From positions 496,001 through 560,000 of the forward strand of contig WKKS01000001.1 of the NCBI GenBank assembly GCA_009684515.1: 64,000 bases of DNA. The letters run 5' to 3'. The translations under genes were made by a program, and so were the position numbers. Of the stretch, positions 46,737 through 56,535 are shown piece after piece. The notes under the pieces were generated by a model, which was not told the origin of the DNA, did no database searches, and saw nothing but the letters and a program-made list of their open reading frames with translations. The DNA is from Geobacter sp. Lineage in GTDB: Bacteria; Desulfobacterota; Desulfuromonadia; Geobacterales; Pseudopelobacteraceae. Position 1 is the stretch's first letter. Every line of letters starts with the position of its first letter.

Positions 46737-48320
46737 GTGCAACTGTTTAACACCGAAGAAGTCGAAAAACGACGTACGTTTGCGATCATCAGCCACCCTG
46801 ACGCGGGTAAAACAACAATTACGGAAAAACTGCTGTTGTTTGGCGGTGCAATCCAGCAGGCCGGTGAAGTCCGCGCCCGCAAGAGCGCCCGTCACGCCAC
46901 CTCCGACTGGATGGAACTGGAAAAACAGCGCGGCATTTCCGTCACTTCATCTGTCATGAAGTTCACCTACGACGGCTGCGAAGTCAACCTGCTGGACACT
47001 CCCGGCCACAACGACTTTTCCGAGGATACCTACCGGGTGCTGACCGCGGTAGACTCGGTTCTGATGGTAATCGACTCGGTCAAAGGGGTCGAAACCCAGA
47101 CCAGAAAGCTGCTGGAAGTCTGCCGCCTGCGCCACACCCCGATCATGACCTTCATGAACAAACTCGACCGTGAAGGACAGGAGCCGTTCGAACTGCTGGA
47201 TGACATCGAAAAAAACCTCAACATGCAAACCGCGCCGATCACCTGGCCGATCGGGATGGGGAAACGCTTCCGCGGCACCTACCACCTCTACACCAAGGAG
47301 CTGACCTTCTTCGACTCCGAAGCGGACGACGGAGTCGGTGAAATCCTGACCGTCACCGGCCTGGATGATCCGAAGCTGGACGAACTGCTGGGAAGCCAGG
47401 TTGAAGAACTGCGCAACGACATTGAACTGCTGGAAGGAGCTGCGCACCCCTTTGACCGCGAAGCCTATCTGGCCGGAAAGCAGACACCGGTCTTCTTCGG
47501 CAGCGCCATCAATACCTTCGGTGTCCAACAGTTGCTGGACGCCTTCGTGGAGTACGCGCCCCACCCGCTCCCGCGCGAAACCACTAGTCGCGCTGTATCT
47601 CCCTACGAAGAGCCATTCAGCGGCTTTGCTTTCAAGATTCAGGCAAACATGGACCCGGCCCACCGCGACCGGATCGCCTTCTTCCGGATCTGCTCCGGCA
47701 AATTCACCCGAGGCATGAAAGTGCGCCACGTCCGTCTCGGGCGCGAGGTACAGATTGCCAACGCCACGATCTTCATGGCCCAGGACCGCACCAACGTCGA
47801 AGAAGCCTGGCCGGGCGATATAATCGGCATCCACAACCATGGCACGATCAAGATCGGCGACACCTTCACCATGGGGGAAGAGCTGAAATTCACCGGCATC
47901 CCCAGCTTTGCGCCGGAACATTTCCGCAAGGTGCGCCTGCTGAATCCAATGAAATCCAAAGCGCTGGAAAAAGGGCTGGTGCAGCTGGCTGAAGAAGGCG
48001 CCACCCAGGTTTTCAAGCCGGTAATGGGTTCCGACTGGGTCATCGGCGCGGTCGGACTGCTGCAGTTCGAGGTCGTCATGCACCGCCTGGAGCACGAATA
48101 CAGCGTCAAAGTCGCCTTCGAACCGGTCAGCTACGTCACCGCCCGCTGGGTGACAGGTGAAAAAAAACAGATCGAGGAATTCGAGAAGAAAGAAGCCATG
48201 CACGTTTATATCGACGGAGAAGGAAAGCTGACCTACATGGCCGGAAGTCAATGGCGCCTTGATAACACGATTGAAACCTGGAAAAGTCTCGAATTCCACG
48301 AAACCAGCGAGCATAGCTGA
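46737..48320 (+). CDS. prfC: Peptide chain release factor 3
   Basis: A 527-residue translational GTPase that recycles RF1/RF2. G1 [16 protein letters not shown]2/effector [12 protein letters not shown]3 [17 protein letters not shown]4 FMNKLDREG, and the RF3 C-terminal domains. Starts at GTG (46737) after AGAAGGAG. Length is typical. It appears to be a single gene. Confidence 0.97.
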   Translation: MQLFNTEEVEKRRTFAIISHPDAGKTTITEKLLLFGGAIQQAGEVRARKSARHATSDWMELEKQRGISVTSSVMKFTYDGCEVNLLDTPGHNDFSEDTYRVLTAVDSVLMVIDSVKGVETQTRKLLEVCRLRHTPIMTFMNKLDREGQEPFELLDDIEKNLNMQTAPITWPIGMGKRFRGTYHLYTKELTFFDSEADDGVGEILTVTGLDDPKLDELLGSQVEELRNDIELLEGAAHPFDREAYLAGKQTPVFFGSAINTFGVQQLLDAFVEYAPHPLPRETTSRAVSPYEEPFSGFAFKIQANMDPAHRDRIAFFRICSGKFTRGMKVRHVRLGREVQIANATIFMAQDRTNVEEAWPGDIIGIHNHGTIKIGDTFTMGEELKFTGIPSFAPEHFRKVRLLNPMKSKALEKGLVQLAEEGATQVFKPVMGSDWVIGAVGLLQFEVVMHRLEHEYSVKVAFEPVSYVTARWVTGEKKQIEEFEKKEAMHVYIDGEGKLTYMAGSQWRLDNTIETWKSLEFHETSEHS

Positions 48321-48324
48321 CTAA

Positions 48325-48552
48325 ATGGCATACGGCAGAAAACAGAAACAAACAGAAAAACAGCGCCAGGTGTCATTCCAGGCCACCTGGAATACGCTCT
48401 GGCGCTTCTCGTACAATCACTTCCCCCAGATACTGCCGGGAGTCCATCCACTGCTGGCGCCACTGATCATGTTCCGGCTGAAACGCCGGGGATATTCAAA
48501 CTGCCGGGTGGAAGTCACCGGAAGTGGCCTGGTTGTACATGCGGTAAAGTAA
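48325..48552 (+). CDS. Short uncharacterised protein
   Basis: A 75-residue frame four bases after prfC. It begins with a basic Gln/Lys stretch and continues WNTLWRFSYNHFPQILPG and RRGYSNCRVEV. There is no good ribosome binding site, but coupling to prfC is possible. No family recognised; it could be chance. Confidence 0.4.
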   Translation: MAYGRKQKQTEKQRQVSFQATWNTLWRFSYNHFPQILPGVHPLLAPLIMFRLKRRGYSNCRVEVTGSGLVVHAVK

Positions 48553-48631
48553 CAACAACTATCATTCAAGCTAAAACATACAAATGCTCCACCCCAAACA
48601 GGCCAACTTTCCAGACACAACCTATTAAACT

Positions 48632-48667
48632 AAAAAGGCCGGATCGCTTGCACGATCCGGCCTTTTT
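48632..48667. terminator. Bidirectional intrinsic terminator
   Basis: A perfect 15-base-pair stem (48632-48646 with 48653-48667; GGCCGGATCG arm) flanked by A and T runs, loop CTTGCA. Serves the prfC side and the convergent cheB end. Confidence 0.9.
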
Positions 48668-48690
48668 ATCAACATATGTTGCGCTGCTGA

Positions 48691-49779
48691 TCACATGAAT
48701 TTGGATATTTCGAATCCTATCTGCCCCAGCGGCAGGACTTCGTCAGCCACGCCGCCATCGACGCAGGCCTTGGGCATGCCGTAGATGGTCGAAGTGGCTT
48801 CATCCTGAGCTATCGTAACGCCGCCCTTCTGCTTCAGCAGTTGCATTCCTTTGAATCCGTCGTTGCCCATGCCGGTCAGTATGACTCCCAGCATCGAACC
48901 GGAGGTGGCCTCGGCCATGCTGGAGATCATCAGGTCAACCGAGGGGATATAAACATACTGCGGATAGTTGCTGATAGGTTGAGTTTTGACAACGATATGA
49001 GTCCCCTGTCGAACCAGGGTGGTATGCATTCCGCCGGGCGCTATCAGTGCCAAACCAGGCTTGAGCACGTCGCCATCCACCGCTTCACGGATCGTCATGG
49101 AACATTTTGCATTGAGCCGGTCAGCGTACGGCCCGGTAAAGGCCTTGGGCATGTGGATGCCGACCATAATGCCGTACGGGAAGTTCACCGGTATACGGGA
49201 GAGCACCTCCTGAAGCGCGACCGGTCCGCCGGTTGAAGCACCAATGCCGACGTATTGTATTTTTTTCCCTGTAAATTTGGACGTGGTTGGGCGCTGCGGC
49301 GCAGCTGAAATCGCAGTTGCCGTCCTTGTGAGAGGAGCTGTCACTCCGGTAGGGCGCGAATAACGTGATTTAACAGCATCCTTGATCTTGCGGAGCAGTT
49401 CCTGCCGGAAAATATTCTGTGCATCGTTGGAGTCGGTCACGTTTTTGGGAATATAGTCAATGGCTCCGGCGTCCAGCGCCTCAAAGGTCGATTTGGCGCC
49501 TTCGTTGGTAAGCGTCGAAACCATGATGACCTTGGTGGGAGCTTTGGCCATGATCTCCTTCAGGGCGGCAATGCCGTCCATGCGTGGCATTTCCACATCC
49601 ATCGTAACGATATCCGGTTTGAGCGCAATCGCTTTTTCCACTCCCTCAACTCCATCTGCGGCCGTGGCTACGACATCGAAAGCCGGGTCTTTGAAAAGGA
49701 TGCTGCGAATGGCCATCCGCATGAAGGAGGAGTCATCTACTATCAGAACCCGTATTTTTTCTGTTTGTGGCATGATCAT
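48691..49779 (-). CDS. cheB: Chemotaxis protein-glutamate methylesterase CheB
   Basis: A 362-residue response regulator with a receiver (phospho-Asp 61 in TMDVEMPRMDG) and a methylesterase/deamidase domain: catalytic Ser in GIGASTGGP, His in GIHMPKAFT and Asp in LTGMGNDG. It removes methyl groups from chemoreceptors during adaptation. Shares TAATG with the HDOD gene. Last gene of the minus-strand chemotaxis unit. Confidence 0.96.
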   Translation of the reverse strand: MIMPQTEKIRVLIVDDSSFMRMAIRSILFKDPAFDVVATAADGVEGVEKAIALKPDIVTMDVEMPRMDGIAALKEIMAKAPTKVIMVSTLTNEGAKSTFEALDAGAIDYIPKNVTDSNDAQNIFRQELLRKIKDAVKSRYSRPTGVTAPLTRTATAISAAPQRPTTSKFTGKKIQYVGIGASTGGPVALQEVLSRIPVNFPYGIMVGIHMPKAFTGPYADRLNAKCSMTIREAVDGDVLKPGLALIAPGGMHTTLVRQGTHIVVKTQPISNYPQYVYIPSVDLMISSMAEATSGSMLGVILTGMGNDGFKGMQLLKQKGGVTIAQDEATSTIYGMPKACVDGGVADEVLPLGQIGFEISKFM

Positions 49780-50693
49780 TAGGATTTCACCTGTTCATTG
49801 GCATTAAAAATTGAGGAGACCAGTTCCTTGATGTCGGGTATGGCGTCGTCCAGTTCATAACAGAATCGCTCCACATCCAGTTGGGCCAGAGCGGGCGACT
49901 CTTTTTTGAGGATCGTCCAGGCTTCTTCCTCGCTCAGATTGAAGCTGATCCATTGGCGTCCGCCATAGTTCAGATCCCTGACGGCACAGAACAGGTCAGA
50001 CAAGTTGACTATTGCACAGAGTATCGGATCGATGGTGGCTTGGGACGGATTATGGTGGCAGGAGATAACTTCACAGTAAACTTCGGGAAAGTTCCATTTG
50101 CGGGCAATACACAGACCGATTTCATTGTGGGTCGTGCCGAGCATTTCCGCTTCGGCGTCAACCAGCTTGATCGGATGGTTTTTTATTTTATCCAGAACTT
50201 CCTGAAACGGTTCGCGCATGTAGTTACTGAGAAAGACTTCACCCAGATCATGAATGATACCGGAGATATAAGCCTTTTCCAGGTCTTCGTATCCCACTTT
50301 TTTTGCGATGATTTTGGAAACCATTCCGACGCCGAAGGAATGTTCCCAGAATGCGTTCAACTCGATAGCGCCGGAATCAACCTCGAATGCGCTCAGAACC
50401 GACGTGGTCAGGGCCAGCTCGCGGATATGCCGCAATCCCAGGTAAACCAGCGCCCGCTTCAGTGACGTAATTTCATGGGTAGGCTTGTAAACCGGAGAGT
50501 TGATCAGCTTCATGACCCTGGCGGTCATAACCTGATCGGTCAGCATCAGATCGGCGATCTCTTCCACGCTGACTTCGGGGTCATCCAGCATCTGGATAAC
50601 CTGAGTGGCTACAACCGGAATAGTGGGAAGATCGTCCACCGCACCCACCAGAATCTCAGCCCGTTCCATCATTTGCGTTTTATCCATATCCAA
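49779..50693 (-). CDS. HDOD domain protein
   Basis: A 304-residue protein whose HDOD domain (about 15-215; LPTIPVVATQVIQML, SVEEIADLMLTDQVMTARVM, SLKRALVYLGLRHI) lacks the metal-binding HD residues of true phosphohydrolases in most positions. HDOD proteins act in signalling, often linked to c-di-GMP or chemotaxis, by binding partners. Placed between cheR and cheB and overlapping cheB by one base, it belongs to this operon. Confidence 0.88.
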   Translation of the reverse strand: MDMDKTQMMERAEILVGAVDDLPTIPVVATQVIQMLDDPEVSVEEIADLMLTDQVMTARVMKLINSPVYKPTHEITSLKRALVYLGLRHIRELALTTSVLSAFEVDSGAIELNAFWEHSFGVGMVSKIIAKKVGYEDLEKAYISGIIHDLGEVFLSNYMREPFQEVLDKIKNHPIKLVDAEAEMLGTTHNEIGLCIARKWNFPEVYCEVISCHHNPSQATIDPILCAIVNLSDLFCAVRDLNYGGRQWISFNLSEEEAWTILKKESPALAQLDVERFCYELDDAIPDIKELVSSIFNANEQVKS

Positions 50694-50704
50694 AACCTCT
50701 CAGG

Positions 50705-51532
50705 CTATTTTTTATAGCCAAAACCGCCTGGAAAATGAACGGTTTTGAATTTGTCATTAACTCCGTGCAGGGATTCGGACTGTCCCACAAAGAAATAACC
50801 GTACGGCTGCAGGTTGTTGTAAAAGTGCTGGACGACTTTCGACTTCGAAGCGGTATCAAAATAGATCAGTACGTTGGCGCAAAATATAAAGTCAAAACTC
50901 TTCATAAAAATCATCTTGGAATCTTCATAAAGATTCAGCTTGTTAAAAGTGACGAATTTCTTCACTTCCGGCGAAAGTATAAATTTGCCATTGTCTTCAC
51001 GAATGTATTTGCGCTTGTAGTTCTCCGGTATGTTGCGAACGGAATAAGCGTTGTAGATCCCTTCCTTGGCCTGGGCGATAACAGTTTCGTTTATATCCGT
51101 CCCCACAATTTCAATAATCCAATCCTTCAGCAGCGTGGCGCGCTTTTCCAGCAGGATCATCGCCATCGTGTACGCTTCTTCTCCCGAAGAGGAAGCGGCG
51201 CTCCAGATACGCAACTTACGGAAACCCATCTTGTTTTTGGCTTCAACGATCTCAGGCAGCAACTTTGTTTCCAGAGCGGTCAACTGCGGTACATTGCGGA
51301 AGAAATAGGTTTCGTTGGTGGTAATCTCGTCCATCAGGTACTTGAGTTCTTCAGACCCTCTCGGGGACTTGAGAAGCAGATAGTAATCCTGGCACGTTTT
51401 GGAGGCGGTCGCTTCCATCCTGCGGGCCAAACGGCTTTCGAGAAAATACTTCTTGGTGGTATGGAAATACATACCGCACAGGTTATAGATAAAATCCCTG
51501 AGCTGTTCGAAGTCTTTGTCAGATATTGCCAC
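50705..51532 (-). CDS. cheR: Chemotaxis protein methyltransferase CheR
   Basis: A 275-residue SAM-dependent enzyme that methylates glutamates of chemoreceptors. N-terminal helical domain, ITTNETYFFRNVPQ, the SAM segment IWSAASSSGEEAYTMAM, and FDFIFCANVLIYFD. Length is typical. Lies 11 bases before the HDOD gene and 66 bases after cheA. Confidence 0.96.
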   Translation of the reverse strand: MAISDKDFEQLRDFIYNLCGMYFHTTKKYFLESRLARRMEATASKTCQDYYLLLKSPRGSEELKYLMDEITTNETYFFRNVPQLTALETKLLPEIVEAKNKMGFRKLRIWSAASSSGEEAYTMAMILLEKRATLLKDWIIEIVGTDINETVIAQAKEGIYNAYSVRNIPENYKRKYIREDNGKFILSPEVKKFVTFNKLNLYEDSKMIFMKSFDFIFCANVLIYFDTASKSKVVQHFYNNLQPYGYFFVGQSESLHGVNDKFKTVHFPGGFGYKK

Positions 51533-51598
51533 ATCGTACCCCTTGAAGAGCTTTGATAATCAGATTACTGTGCTTGCCTGTCATTAATGTCAGGTTCA

Positions 51599-53428
51599 TC
51601 ACTCGTTGCCCTCAATCATTCCGACCGGGTCTACGATCAAAGTTACGCGGCCATCTCCCAGTATGGTGGAACCGGCAATACCAGGGATATTAGCCAGATA
51701 GTTGCCGAGCGACTTGATGGCAACTTCCTGCTGCCCAACCAATCGCGATACGACCAACCCCATCCGTTTGTCGGCGGCTCCAACAACAACCACATAACAA
51801 AAATCCTGAATCTCGTCCCGTTGCTGAACATTAAAAACTCTCTGAAGACGAATCAACGGCAGGACCATGTCGCGAAGCTTCAGGACCTCCTGCCCGCCGA
51901 TCATATGGAACTTGCGCTGATCAACCCGGATCGTCTCCAAAACGGATGAAAGCGGAATCGAGTAGACTTCACCCTCCACCTCCACCAACAGGGACTGGAT
52001 GATGGCCAGGGTAAGCGGGAGACGCAGGATGAATTCCGACCCCTGCCCTTTTTCGCTCTTAATCTCGATCAGACCGTTCAACTTTTTGATGTTGGTTTTA
52101 ACAACATCCATGCCGACACCACGACCCGACAAATCGGTGGCTTTTTCCTTGGTTGAGAAACCGGGCAGGAAAATCAGGTCAAACATTTCGCGCTGGCTCA
52201 TCGCCGCCAACTGATCCTCGGTCAGCAATCCTTTTTCGACAGCCTTGCGGCCGACCCGTTCGGTATCTATGCCGCGCCCATCATCTTTGATGCTGATAAT
52301 AATCTGGTTACCTTCGTGCACCGCCGCCAGGACCAGCGTGCCAACCCTCGGCTTGCCGGCTGCCACACGTTCATCCGGAGATTCCAGGCCATGGTCCATG
52401 GCGTTGCGAATCAGGTGAATCAGCGGATCGCCGATTTCATCGACAACTGAGCGGTCCAACTCGGTTTCCTCCCCGAATATCTGCAGATCGACCTCTTTGC
52501 CCAGATCACGGGACATGCTGCGCACGATGCGGGGAAACTTTTTGAAGACTTTTTCGACCGGGATCATGCGCATCTTGAGAACCTGCATCTGTAGTTCTGA
52601 AGTAACAAAACTCATGCGTTTGGTAAGCTTGCCGAATTCTTCCTGAAATTCAGGACGAGTGGCAGCACCCTGTTGAAGATCCTGGTTGATCTGGATCATG
52701 CGATTGCGCTCCAGAACCAGCTCACCGACCTGATTCATCAGATCATCAAGACGTTTCACATCAACTCTGACAGTTGAATTATCAGAAAGGTCGTCGCCTT
52801 TGGCATCAGTCGGCTTGGGGGGAGCCGGAGCTTTTTTGGGTGCCGCATCCGCAGCCGGTTTGGGAGCCGGGACCGGAGCGGACGGAGGTGGAGAAACGGG
52901 AGGAGCTGCGGATGCGGTCTCTGGTGCTGCTTCGGCGTCTGCCACTTCATCACTCTGTGACTGTGCAGCTTCAACAACAGCTTGTGGTTCGGGAGCGACG
53001 GGCGCTTCAGCCGGTTTCTGTGCGGATCCGGCATTTTCCGTAAGAAATGGAAGTAATTTGGCAATTGTGCCGTCAATTTCACGTTCCTGAATCTCACCAG
53101 CCTTGATATCGCCAACCAATATTTTGACGAGGTCGGTCGCTTCAAGAATTACGTCCATGATTTCCGGACTTACAAACAGTTCACCCTTGCGGAGACGATT
53201 CAGAACGTCCTCCGTCTTATGTGTAACCTTAACCAGCTGATCAAATCCGAGGAAGCTGGAAGCACCCTTGATCGTGTGGATGGAGCGGAAGATGCGGTTC
53301 ATCAGTTCGGTGTCGCCGGAAGCTTTCTCAAGGGCGATCAGGTCGTCATCCAGCTTTTCAATCAGCTCGGTCGTTTCGGTCAGAAAACCGTCCAGTAATT
53401 CCTGGTCTTCGCAATCAATTGGTGGCAT
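51599..53428 (-). CDS. cheA: Chemotaxis histidine kinase CheA, without a recognisable P2 domain
   Basis: A 609-residue kinase: P1 Hpt domain with phospho-His 51 (RSIHTIKGASSFLGF), a Pro/Ala-rich linker (about 145-215) in place of the CheY-binding P2 domain, P3 dimerisation (DDLMNQVGELVLERNRM), P4 ATPase (HLIRNAMDHGLE, DLSGRGVGMDVVK) and P5 CheW-like domain. The kinase core is complete. How its phosphoryl group reaches a regulator without P2 is open; CheY is not in the window. Confidence 0.95.
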   Translation of the reverse strand: MPPIDCEDQELLDGFLTETTELIEKLDDDLIALEKASGDTELMNRIFRSIHTIKGASSFLGFDQLVKVTHKTEDVLNRLRKGELFVSPEIMDVILEATDLVKILVGDIKAGEIQEREIDGTIAKLLPFLTENAGSAQKPAEAPVAPEPQAVVEAAQSQSDEVADAEAAPETASAAPPVSPPPSAPVPAPKPAADAAPKKAPAPPKPTDAKGDDLSDNSTVRVDVKRLDDLMNQVGELVLERNRMIQINQDLQQGAATRPEFQEEFGKLTKRMSFVTSELQMQVLKMRMIPVEKVFKKFPRIVRSMSRDLGKEVDLQIFGEETELDRSVVDEIGDPLIHLIRNAMDHGLESPDERVAAGKPRVGTLVLAAVHEGNQIIISIKDDGRGIDTERVGRKAVEKGLLTEDQLAAMSQREMFDLIFLPGFSTKEKATDLSGRGVGMDVVKTNIKKLNGLIEIKSEKGQGSEFILRLPLTLAIIQSLLVEVEGEVYSIPLSSVLETIRVDQRKFHMIGGQEVLKLRDMVLPLIRLQRVFNVQQRDEIQDFCYVVVVGAADKRMGLVVSRLVGQQEVAIKSLGNYLANIPGIAGSTILGDGRVTLIVDPVGMIEGNE

Positions 53429-53473
53429 GGCAGCTAGCTCCCGGTTATTTACTCATTGTGGTATATATTTCGA

Positions 53474-53968
53474 TTACATCCCGGAGAAAAACTTTTTTTC
53501 ATCACGGGAGAACATCATTTCCAGCTTCAGCAGCACCAGCAGGCGCTCGGCCTGATTGATAACTCCCGCAATGCATTCCTGGTCTATTCCACCAGTTACG
53601 ACAGCAGGTGAAGGTTGAATTTCACTGCCGGAGATACGGATGACCTCCGAGACAGCATCAACGATAAACCCCATCAATTCACCTTCAACATCCATAACCA
53701 TGATTCTGGTCTGTTTGTCATGCCCGGCCTCCGCCAATCCGAATTTTTTCCGCATGGAGATAATTGGTATGACCTTGCCGCGCAGATTGATGACGCCCTC
53801 GACGTAGTTGGGAGTATTGGGAACTCTTGTGACTATCGGCATACGGATGATTTCACGAACCTTGAGAACATCGACCCCATATTCTTCCTGGTCGAGATTG
53901 AAACTCACCAGCTGAATGAGTTCGCCATGTTCATCGCCATTCTTCACCGGCACGAGCGCATCTTGCAT
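53474..53968 (-). CDS. cheW: Chemotaxis coupling protein CheW
   Basis: A 164-residue CheW-fold protein (VSFNLDQEEYGVDVLKVREI, TRVPNTPNYVEGVINLRGKVIP, GFIVDAVSEVIRI) that links receptors to CheA. It is the first gene of the operon, 45 bases before cheA, with GGGAGGGAAATTAA before the ATG. Confidence 0.95.
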   Translation of the reverse strand: MQDALVPVKNGDEHGELIQLVSFNLDQEEYGVDVLKVREIIRMPIVTRVPNTPNYVEGVINLRGKVIPIISMRKKFGLAEAGHDKQTRIMVMDVEGELMGFIVDAVSEVIRISGSEIQPSPAVVTGGIDQECIAGVINQAERLLVLLKLEMMFSRDEKKFFSGM

Positions 53969-54154
53969 TTAATTTCCCTCCCAGGAATCCACGATTGGTT
54001 GTCGGATCGGCTACGTTCCAACACTAATTAATACACTGAGAATTTAACATGCTAATCAATCCATATCAAGCGGCATGAGCAGAAAAACGCGTATATGCCT
54101 GACATTAGGAAATTTTTTCGTTTAATTAAAATCATCCGGAGGCCAGTCATTTTA

Positions 54155-54182
54155 TTGACTTTTACAATAACAAGCGTATTAT
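54155..54182 (+). promoter_or_regulatory. Sigma-70-type promoter of the sigma-54 regulator
   Basis: TTGACT (54155-54160), 16-base spacer, TATTAT (54177-54182), 42 bases upstream of the regulator gene. Good consensus match. Confidence 0.55.
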
Positions 54183-54224
54183 CAACCAAAATATACTGTC
54201 TTTAAATACTGGAAACAGCCCTCC

Positions 54225-55625
54225 ATGCAAGCAAACGGTAGCATATTCATAGCTGACAATGATGTAAAAACCCGGGATCTGGTATCTGCTTTTTTGACAT
54301 ACCAAGGTCACAGCATCGTCTGCCCGGAACAGGAAACCCCCTTTTTTGACACTGTCAAAAAATACAACATCGATTTGGTCATCGCAGATATTGCTCACCT
54401 TCAGACTATTGCACCTGACTTCCTGGAACAATCCGCCAGTATCAACCCGTTGCTGGTGCTGATTGCTTATGGCAGCACATCCCGGGAAGATCTGATTATG
54501 ACTTCCAGCGAAAACGTGTTTACGTTAAGCAAGCCACTTAACCTCGATGAGCTCGAAAGCCTGGTAATGCGCGCCCGTGAATACCAGACCATGAGACTTC
54601 TCGATACTTCAGCAGCGGCTGACGACCAGCACCAGGCGCTCTCGCTGACAATGGTCGGCAAAAGCGCTCCCATGCGAGATCTATTTGACCTGATAACCAA
54701 AGTGGCAGCATCAAACGCAACCGTATTGATACAAGGAGAGTCTGGAACCGGCAAGGAACTTGCAGCTCGTGCCATACATCAACTCAGCTCCAGAAACGGA
54801 AAGAACTTTATTCCGGTCAACTGCGCGGCCATTCCGGACGACTTGCTGGAAAGCGAGCTGTTCGGTCATGTCAAGGGCTCCTTCACCGGAGCATACGCCA
54901 ACAGGGCCGGCCGTTTTGAAATGGCTGACAAAGGAACCCTCTTTCTGGATGAAATTGGTGACATGAAGGCAAACCTGCAGGTCAAACTCTTGCGGGTCCT
55001 TCAAAACAGGGAATTTGAACCGGTAGGCGCATCTAAATCGCAAAAAGTGGACGTCCGCATTGTAGCCGCAACCAACAAGAACCTTGAGGAACTGGTTGCA
55101 AAGCGCGACTTCCGGGAAGATCTTTACTACCGGCTGTCGGTAATTCCAATAACGATACCACCGCTCAGGGAGCGACAAGAAGACATTCCACTACTGATTC
55201 ACGCCTTTCTGGCGCGATTCAACTCGGACAAGCGCAATGCGCTGAAAGGGTTTTCTAGAGAAGCAATGGAACTGCTTTGCAGCTATGAATGGCCCGGCAA
55301 TGTCAGAGAACTCGAGAACCTTGTGGAGCGGCTTGTAATCTTGAAAGGCAGCGGTTTTATCACTCCGGAAGACCTTCCGGAAAAGTATCTTTCAGGAAGA
55401 GCGCCGGCCCGCAACACGGCTGACGAGCTACAGGCCGGGATGCCGTTGCCAGAAGGCGGTATTTGCATAAACTCAGCCGTTGATGAATTTGAAAACCGGC
55501 TGATAATGCAGGCCTTGAACCGGACCGGCGGAAACAAGAAAGAGGCGGCACTGCTGCTCAACCTTAAACGGACGACCCTGATTGAAAAGTTGAAAAAGAA
55601 GAATCTGGCCTTTGGCGAGGAATAG
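54225..55625 (+). CDS. Sigma-54-dependent transcriptional regulator
   Basis: A 466-residue NtrC-class activator: receiver-like domain (1-120; FIADNDVKTRD at strand 1 and LVIADIAHL with the phospho-Asp at strand 3), AAA+ domain with GESGTGKELAARAIH, GSFTGA and TLFLDEIGDMK, and a Fis-type helix-turn-helix (LLLNLKRTTLIEKLKKK). The strand-3 region lacks the usual Met-Pro, so the receiver may be divergent. Its target is unknown; a flagellar role is possible because the next gene is a lytic transglycosylase. Confidence 0.9.
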   Translation: MQANGSIFIADNDVKTRDLVSAFLTYQGHSIVCPEQETPFFDTVKKYNIDLVIADIAHLQTIAPDFLEQSASINPLLVLIAYGSTSREDLIMTSSENVFTLSKPLNLDELESLVMRAREYQTMRLLDTSAAADDQHQALSLTMVGKSAPMRDLFDLITKVAASNATVLIQGESGTGKELAARAIHQLSSRNGKNFIPVNCAAIPDDLLESELFGHVKGSFTGAYANRAGRFEMADKGTLFLDEIGDMKANLQVKLLRVLQNREFEPVGASKSQKVDVRIVAATNKNLEELVAKRDFREDLYYRLSVIPITIPPLRERQEDIPLLIHAFLARFNSDKRNALKGFSREAMELLCSYEWPGNVRELENLVERLVILKGSGFITPEDLPEKYLSGRAPARNTADELQAGMPLPEGGICINSAVDEFENRLIMQALNRTGGNKKEAALLLNLKRTTLIEKLKKKNLAFGEE

Positions 55626-55629
55626 TTAA

Positions 55630-56436
55630 ATGTCGATACGTCCCACAGACAATCTGTCTCTGCTTGCATCTCTGGCGCCTCTCAGGCAGTCGCAGGAGAA
55701 CAGAACTGCCCAGACTGATCACGGCTTCTCGGGTCGCCTTGACAAGGCTATTTCTGCTGGAACCCAGGAAACAAGCGCCATTGACAAGGCCAAAGCCCTG
55801 GCCGATTCACTGACCATGCAGATGCTTCAGACGTCACTTTCACTGACCGGTGACAGCCAGACAGATTCCTCGTCGTTCACGTCTCTCAACAAACCACTGG
55901 CATCAACGACTGCCCTGATCCAGGCTTACCGTGACAGCATGGCCGAATCGCAACAAAAACCGGCCTCCACAGCTTCGCCCGCCCCAACACAGCTTTCAGA
56001 CCTGACAGCAGCAGCTAGCCCGCAACCGGAAAACAGAACAACGAAACCGGGCAAGGAATGGCTGGATCCGATTATTGCCAAAGCTTCCCAGCGCTACGGG
56101 GTTGATGTCGGACTAATCAAAGCTGTCATAAAAGCCGAGAGCAATTTCAATCCACAAGCCGTTTCCCATGCCGGGGCACGCGGACTGATGCAGCTGATGC
56201 CGGCCACGGCTCGCTCTTTAGGCGTCAGCGACTCGTTCGATCCGGAACAGAATGTCATGGCGGGCACCCGATTCCTGAGCGACCTGCTGCAGCGCTACAA
56301 TGGCGACCTGGATTCGGCCCTGGCGGCCTATAACTGGGGGCCAGGCAATGTTGACAAGCGCCAGGACCGCATGCCCCGCGAAACCCGCGACTACCTGGCA
56401 CGGGTCAAACAACTCTACACCTCCTACATCGCCTGA
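55630..56436 (+). CDS. Lytic transglycosylase (SLT domain)
   Basis: A 268-residue protein with an unstructured Ser/Thr/Gln-rich first part and a C-terminal SLT domain (about 150-265): IKAVIKAESNFNPQAVSHAGARGLMQLMPATA, with catalytic Glu in AESN, and LAAYNWGPGNVDK. It cleaves peptidoglycan glycan strands. There is no clear signal peptide, so export may depend on a flagellar or other route. It starts four bases after the regulator stop with AGGAATAG upstream. Confidence 0.87.
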   Translation: MSIRPTDNLSLLASLAPLRQSQENRTAQTDHGFSGRLDKAISAGTQETSAIDKAKALADSLTMQMLQTSLSLTGDSQTDSSSFTSLNKPLASTTALIQAYRDSMAESQQKPASTASPAPTQLSDLTAAASPQPENRTTKPGKEWLDPIIAKASQRYGVDVGLIKAVIKAESNFNPQAVSHAGARGLMQLMPATARSLGVSDSFDPEQNVMAGTRFLSDLLQRYNGDLDSALAAYNWGPGNVDKRQDRMPRETRDYLARVKQLYTSYIA

Positions 56437-56535
56437 TTCAAATCACTTTTTCCCCATTCACTGCTTGCATCTGCCTACCCCGAAGTGTAGAATTCAGCAC
56501 CATTTTCGACCCCCATCCCGCAGCGAGGATTTTTC

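Noticed and set aside
46947-48314. A 455-codon open frame on the minus strand
   Set aside because: Antisense to prfC, whose GTPase motifs are complete. No ribosome binding site or domain in the antisense frame.
56437-56535. A cobalamin riboswitch before the cobJ-cobQ fusion
   Set aside because: The gap is only about 100 bases and shows no B12-box-like segment (GCCACTG). Nor did I see one before metH.
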